A DNA stretch of 64,000 bases from Owenia fusiformis. Taxonomy: Eukaryota; Annelida; Polychaeta; Sabellida; Oweniidae. Of the stretch, positions 60,003 through 64,000 are shown one piece after another. Within the stretch, counting starts at the first letter, position 1. Each line of letters starts with the position of its first letter. Where the stretch lies: the NCBI GenBank assembly GCA_903813345.2, contig CAIIXF020000012.1, positions 32,434,501-32,498,500 on the forward strand, in the 5' to 3' direction. Position numbers and translations under genes: made by a program. The notes under the pieces were generated by a model. It was given only the letters and a program-made list of their open reading frames with translations, did no database searches and was not told the origin of the DNA.

Positions 60003-60941
60003 TTTTTTTTTTTTTTATAATTATTTTTTTTTATTTCAAAGAATAAGCATGTTAAAGCAATTGCAAAAAACAATTACAGTACAGTTACATGGTAAACCTA
60101 CATTTAACAATTTTACAATACAGTACAGTGGTTAAATATTTCGTCTTAAGAGACGTTATACCATTGGCATTTTTTTATCTAAAGGAAAAAATCATCAGTT
60201 TCATTTGTTTAATTTTGTTTCCATGATTTTCCACTTATCGCCTCTGCCAACCCGTTTGTCCATAATAAAATATTCCTTCACATTACTTATAAAACCTTTA
60301 AGTGTTGGTTTTAGCATAGAATATTTGCACAAATAAACATACCTTTTAAAAATACATAGCATATTATTTAAGATGATTGTCTTTTCATTTATACTCTCAG
60401 GTCCTATCAATACATTTTGTTTAGTGCATAGCAATGTGAGCTCTAAAGGAAGCCATTGTTTAATGTCATTTAATACGGCACTTACAATAGTACATTCATA
60501 CAGAAGATGGCAAATCGTTTCAGGATTTGCTTTACAAAAAGTGCAAATGTTTGACTCTACGAGTTCACACATTTTTAGGTATGTATTAGTTGCTAAAAAT
60601 CTGTGAAGGACTTTATAAGTGAAGGATGATAACTTAGGTTCATAGTTACTCAGTTTGTTAAGTTTATTTATCTTCTTCCAATCATTTTGATTGAGTGACA
60701 AATTCAGATCTTTATTCCATCCTTCTATATATTTTGAATTCTTTTCTAAATTCTGAACAAATTCCCAGTATATTATTTTACTAATCTTTGACTGAGTAAG
60801 GAACTTTTGTACGTGTGCTTTATTTCTTTCATAATCAGTGATATTCTGATTATTCTCCATGACGTCTCTTAGCCAAGATTTTGGAATAGTGTTTTTTAGA
60901 CTCAAATAGTCTAAAAAATTAATATTACTGAGACACCTCAA
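60003..60941 (-). mobile_element. 5'-truncated L1/Tx1-like LINE fragment with poly(A) tail
   Basis: On the minus strand it carries the C-terminal part of a reverse-transcriptase ORF and ends in an A-rich tail (the T-run at 60003-60036 on the plus strand). Confidence 0.75.
60201..60941 (-). pseudogene. C-terminal part of LINE ORF2
   Basis: About 246 residues. The stretch FTYKVLHRFLATNTYLKMC and the zinc-knuckle CTFCKANPETICHLLYEC (CX2C-X8-H-X4-C) match the region after the reverse transcriptase in L1/Tx1-type LINEs. There is no catalytic polymerase motif, so this is a 5'-truncated relic. The first codon is not ATG, and the frame stays open across the junction with the plus-strand LINE, so the exact boundary is unclear. 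Confidence 0.7.
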
Positions 60942-62020
60942 GATCTTCAGCGCATGCTTAATGTTGTAAACCAGTGGTGTAGGAAATGGAGACTCAGCAT
61001 AGGTCAGAAAAAACTAAAATCGTTCACTACAGGCCAACCTCTAAACCAAGATCTACATATCAATTTAAGTGTGGAATAAAATCAATAGAATATACTGAGA
61101 AATATAAATACTTGGGAGTATGGCTTGAAGAGCATGTCAACCTTCAAATAACAGCAAAGGAAATTGCTAAATCTGCAAGTCGTGCTTTATGTGTAATAAT
61201 GTCAAAATTCCAACAAACTGGAGGCATGGATATAACTGTTTACAGCAAATTATATGACACTTTAGTGCAACCTGTGATCAACTATGGCTGTTCATTGATA
61301 GGTAATAATGAGCACAAGTGTATAAACGCAGTCCAGAATAAGGCATCAAAATTCTTTCTTGGTGTCGGTGTCAAAACAAACAACGAAGCTCGAGCTGACC
61401 TTGGATGGGACCTACCACCTCACAAACAACAGATAGGGAGTGCACGTCTTTTTATACGCCTGCAAAATTTGGACAAAGATAGGTTAAACTCAAAAATACA
61501 TCATTGGTCCTTAAGACGTAAAAATAGTTGGGACTACAGAGTCTACAAGTTCTTAGAGGCATCAGGCCAAGGGAATATAACTCAAATAGAAAACTTAAAT
61601 GCTAAAGCTATTTTAGAAGAGGTCAAACTTTATCAACAATCTCAAGATCCCTTTCTAAAAAACATTTGGAATGACAAAAACAATGAAGTGAACGGTAATA
61701 AATTAAGTACTTTCAGGCAATTTAAGTATGGAGTAGTAGCAGAAAGTTATGTAACTTGTTTCATCCCAAGACACCATCGAAGTGCATTGGCTAAACTGAG
61801 AACTGGAACGCTACAACTCCGTATAGAAACTGGTAGATACGATGGTACTCCTCTGGACCAGAGAACTTGCAAACTCTGTGATTTGGATGAAGTTGAGAAT
61901 GAAATTCATTCACTTTTGACATTTATTAGCCTAATGCTTGCCAAGAAGATTCAAAAATCTCTAGCAGCTCTTATTCATAATATGTATTCAAAAAGGCAAT
62001 TTGACTATGGCAGATTATAG
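60942..62020 (+). pseudogene. C-terminal part of LINE reverse transcriptase, frameshifted
   Basis: The reading DLQRMLNVVNQWCRKWRLSI begins at 60942 and passes into the frame starting KTKIVHYRP through a one-base shift near 61010. It then runs to 62020 with KYLGVWLEEHVN, PVINYGCSLIG and a zinc knuckle, CKLCDLDEVENEIH. The polymerase catalytic YxDD box lies upstream and is absent. After the histidine the sequence no longer follows the expected pattern, so a second lesion is likely. Jockey/CR1-like by general look; the clade is not certain. Confidence 0.7.
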
Positions 62021-62450
62021 GAATTACATTTGTGAAGTCCAGACTTGGTTAAAACTGATACTTTTTAGAATTAAAGATATAACTGGGCAGCAAATGTGTG
62101 TCCCCAATCTGTTATAGTCATTTTCCAGCACTTGACTGCAAAATTTATTGTATCAATACAGTTTATTTATGTTTGCATGCATATTCATTTATTGTGATAA
62201 TGGCCATTAATAGAAAATATTTGTCAAAGCATTTAAAGATGGCAGCACTTGAATACTACTCTATTTAAGAGTGCTATATTTAAGTCAACTTACTCTAGTC
62301 AATACTCAATTACAATTAGATATACATTTAATGGTGTATCCTAAGCCGATGCCGGCTGGTGGGTTTTTTAAAAAAAGTATTTATTATATGATATTGAATG
62401 TAGTTTTTAAACCTGTGACACAGAAATAAAATATTTTAAACTAAACTAAA
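60942..62450 (+). mobile_element. 5'-truncated LINE fragment of a second family
   Basis: It joins the first LINE back to back. The 3' part holds an AATAAA near 62427 and a short A-rich end. Its protein differs in type from the minus-strand fragment. Confidence 0.7.
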
Positions 62451-62769
62451 CTGTGGAATTTGTCATTGAATTCTAAAAGCGTTAGAAGTATTTTTGAATT
62501 TTGAAATACATCTTGTAGTACAATTACTTCATTGTTAACCTTTGTATTTTGCAGTATATATTGAACATTTTGATTTTTGGTATGTTTCCCCCATGTATTA
62601 CACATAGCTTGTTCAGCTCTCAGTTTAGTATTATGTTCAGCTTCTTTTTCTTTCTGTTGTGTAAATTTTCAGAACATGAACAAAATCTCTCCAGAAATTA
62701 TTCGAAATTTTTCCTCAATTTTTTGAATTGATTTTTAATCATACATAAAAATCTCGTTTCTTGATCTTA
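62451..62769. other. Short unassigned stretch between LINE and satellite
   Basis: AT-rich with no gene; probably LINE 3' end or a decayed satellite edge. Confidence 0.35.
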
Positions 62770-63370
62770 CATTGATGATGAAAATTTTTTTAATAAATAG
62801 TCAATTGCGTATATGTGTAGAACCTTTAGAGGAATATATATTCTGACTTTCAGTAAAAAAAATTGATTTGTAGTCTCCAATTCTGAGAAACTTAGAAAAC
62901 ACAGTTTGTGATTTCGTTTGATGACCTTGACTTTTGACCTTGCAAATTTTACTTTTTTAGACCTCAGAAGGTATTTTGTGAATAAATATACCTAAATTTG
63001 AATCCAGAAAATCGATTTGAAAAATCAACTTTTTCGATCTTTCGGAGGTCACTGAAGGTCAACCAAATGTCAAAGGTCAAAAGTAAGGTCAGATTTGGAA
63101 TCCTGGGAACTTGTAGATGACTTTTAAAAAAAAAATTGTCAATTTGAAGCAAGTTGAAAAAAGACCTTTTTTGACCTTTTTTGCCCTTCAATATCTCAAA
63201 ATTTAGGCAAAATTTCTCTAAACGGCAATAAGCTAAGACTAATAGAATACTAATATCTATCTGTATGCAAAAATTCAGCCAAAAATATTGAAGTGTAGTG
63301 TCAGGATTTGAGAAACTTGAAAAACACTTAGATTTGACCTGGATTTTGACCTTTGACCTTGACCTAGATA
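62770..63370 (+). repeat. TTGACC satellite, right part
   Basis: Resumes with AACCTTTAGAGGAATATATA and AAACACAGTTTGTGAT, then a unit with GTGTAGTGTCAGGATTTGAG that also matches the satellite at 13850-15380. Confidence 0.8.
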
Positions 63371-63466
63371 AAAATTCCTAACCCTCAAGTTCAGCCTAGG
63401 TCCCTAGTAGGAGTATATAGTAGCTAGTTGAAAGCTAGTTCACCCTTGGTATACGCAGCTAACGAA

Positions 63467-63746
63467 AAGGTATGATGTAAATGACATGCTATTTACATCT
63501 TGTGAGTTTCAATGACGCGCGTTTGATTTTATAAAAAATGCCAAACTTTGTGACAAAGAATTTCATCAGCTATTGCCCCGAACCGGTCCGTCTTCTCGCT
63601 GCAAGCAGATTGCCCCGAACCGGTCCGTCTTCTCGCTGCAAGCAGGATGAAATTCTTTGTCACAAAGTTTGGCATTTTTTATAAAATCAAACGCGCGTCA
63701 TTGAAACTCACAAGATGTAAATAGCATGTCATTTACATCATACCTT
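63467..63746. repeat. Perfect 101-bp inverted repeat with a duplicated 37-bp loop
   Basis: Arms 63467-63567 and 63646-63746 are exact reverse complements over all 101 bases. The 78-base centre is AGCT plus two exact copies of a 37-base unit starting ATTGCCCCGAACCGGTCC. No coding frame. Confidence 0.95.
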
Positions 63747-64000
63747 GATGGGGAAAAATAGATCTTATATGTTAGAAGTACTAAATAAAAGTTATCGTGA
63801 AAATGAGACAGTCGTTCTCGAGAGAAAAGAGCATAAATGCGCATTTAGAGAGTTTTGGTCCGTTTAAAAATCTGTAAAAAATTGGGGTACTTAAAAGTAC
63901 GGGAGGCATCATATATTTCAAATTAGACACGAGGAAGTCAATATTGAGCAAGTTATGGCTGTTTTAAATTCAAATAAAACCGTTAACCCGTACCGGTCTA
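63747..64000. other. No gene seen
   Basis: AT-rich end of window. Confidence 0.4.

Noticed and set aside
60986-62020. Host gene starting at the ATG
   Set aside because: Translation matches the post-polymerase part of a LINE, and the true frame continues upstream of that ATG after a one-base shift.

Overview
This is eukaryotic, animal nuclear DNA: AT-rich, intron-containing, and packed with transposable elements and satellites. A Polinton/Maverick fragment, two serpins, a collagen-like secreted gene, two decayed LINE fragments and many short inverted-repeat elements suggest a marine invertebrate, possibly a hemichordate or other invertebrate deuterostome. That placement is inference, because no rRNA or lineage marker is present. 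There are no operons; every host gene reads as exons joined by GT-AG introns whose phases agree.

Layout. 1-2450: right part of a Polinton/Maverick (packaging ATPase and chromodomain integrase). 2700-5600: minisatellite, a GC-tract MITE and small repeats. 5760-9081 (minus): 3' part of an unrecognised five-exon gene ending in a basic tail. 10235-11395: 132-bp tandem array. 12013-19214 (plus): four-exon secreted DsbA-like thioredoxin-fold gene; its first intron holds a 4.1-kb terminal-inverted-repeat element. 20100-36600: mostly repeats and MITEs, plus a two-exon gene for a small secreted orphan protein (22189-29266, minus). 36651-53587: two nearly identical inhibitory-type serpins in divergent orientation (37883-41735 minus; 50358-53587 plus). 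Between them lie telomere-like repeats, a foldback element and a duplicated 440-bp block. 54630-55193: inverted-repeat element. 56044-58397 (plus): four-exon collagen-like secreted protein with a Cys-rich C-terminal domain. 58850-64000: TTGACC-type satellite interrupted by two LINE fragments, and a perfect 101-bp inverted repeat.

How the genes relate. Four predicted products are secreted (DsbA-like protein, orphan, two serpins), and the collagen-like protein makes a fifth. I see no shared pathway beyond extracellular location. The most distinctive feature is the serpin pair. Each has a complete serpin core with an inhibitory hinge and an Arg-Ser reactive site, then a Thr-rich linker and a short CX3C...CX3C C-terminal module on its own exon. 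The core exon is almost identical in the two copies, while signal peptide, linker and module have diverged.

Limits. Exon models rest on reading frame, splice dinucleotides and phase agreement only, with no transcripts. Family names rest on motifs I recognise, not on searches.
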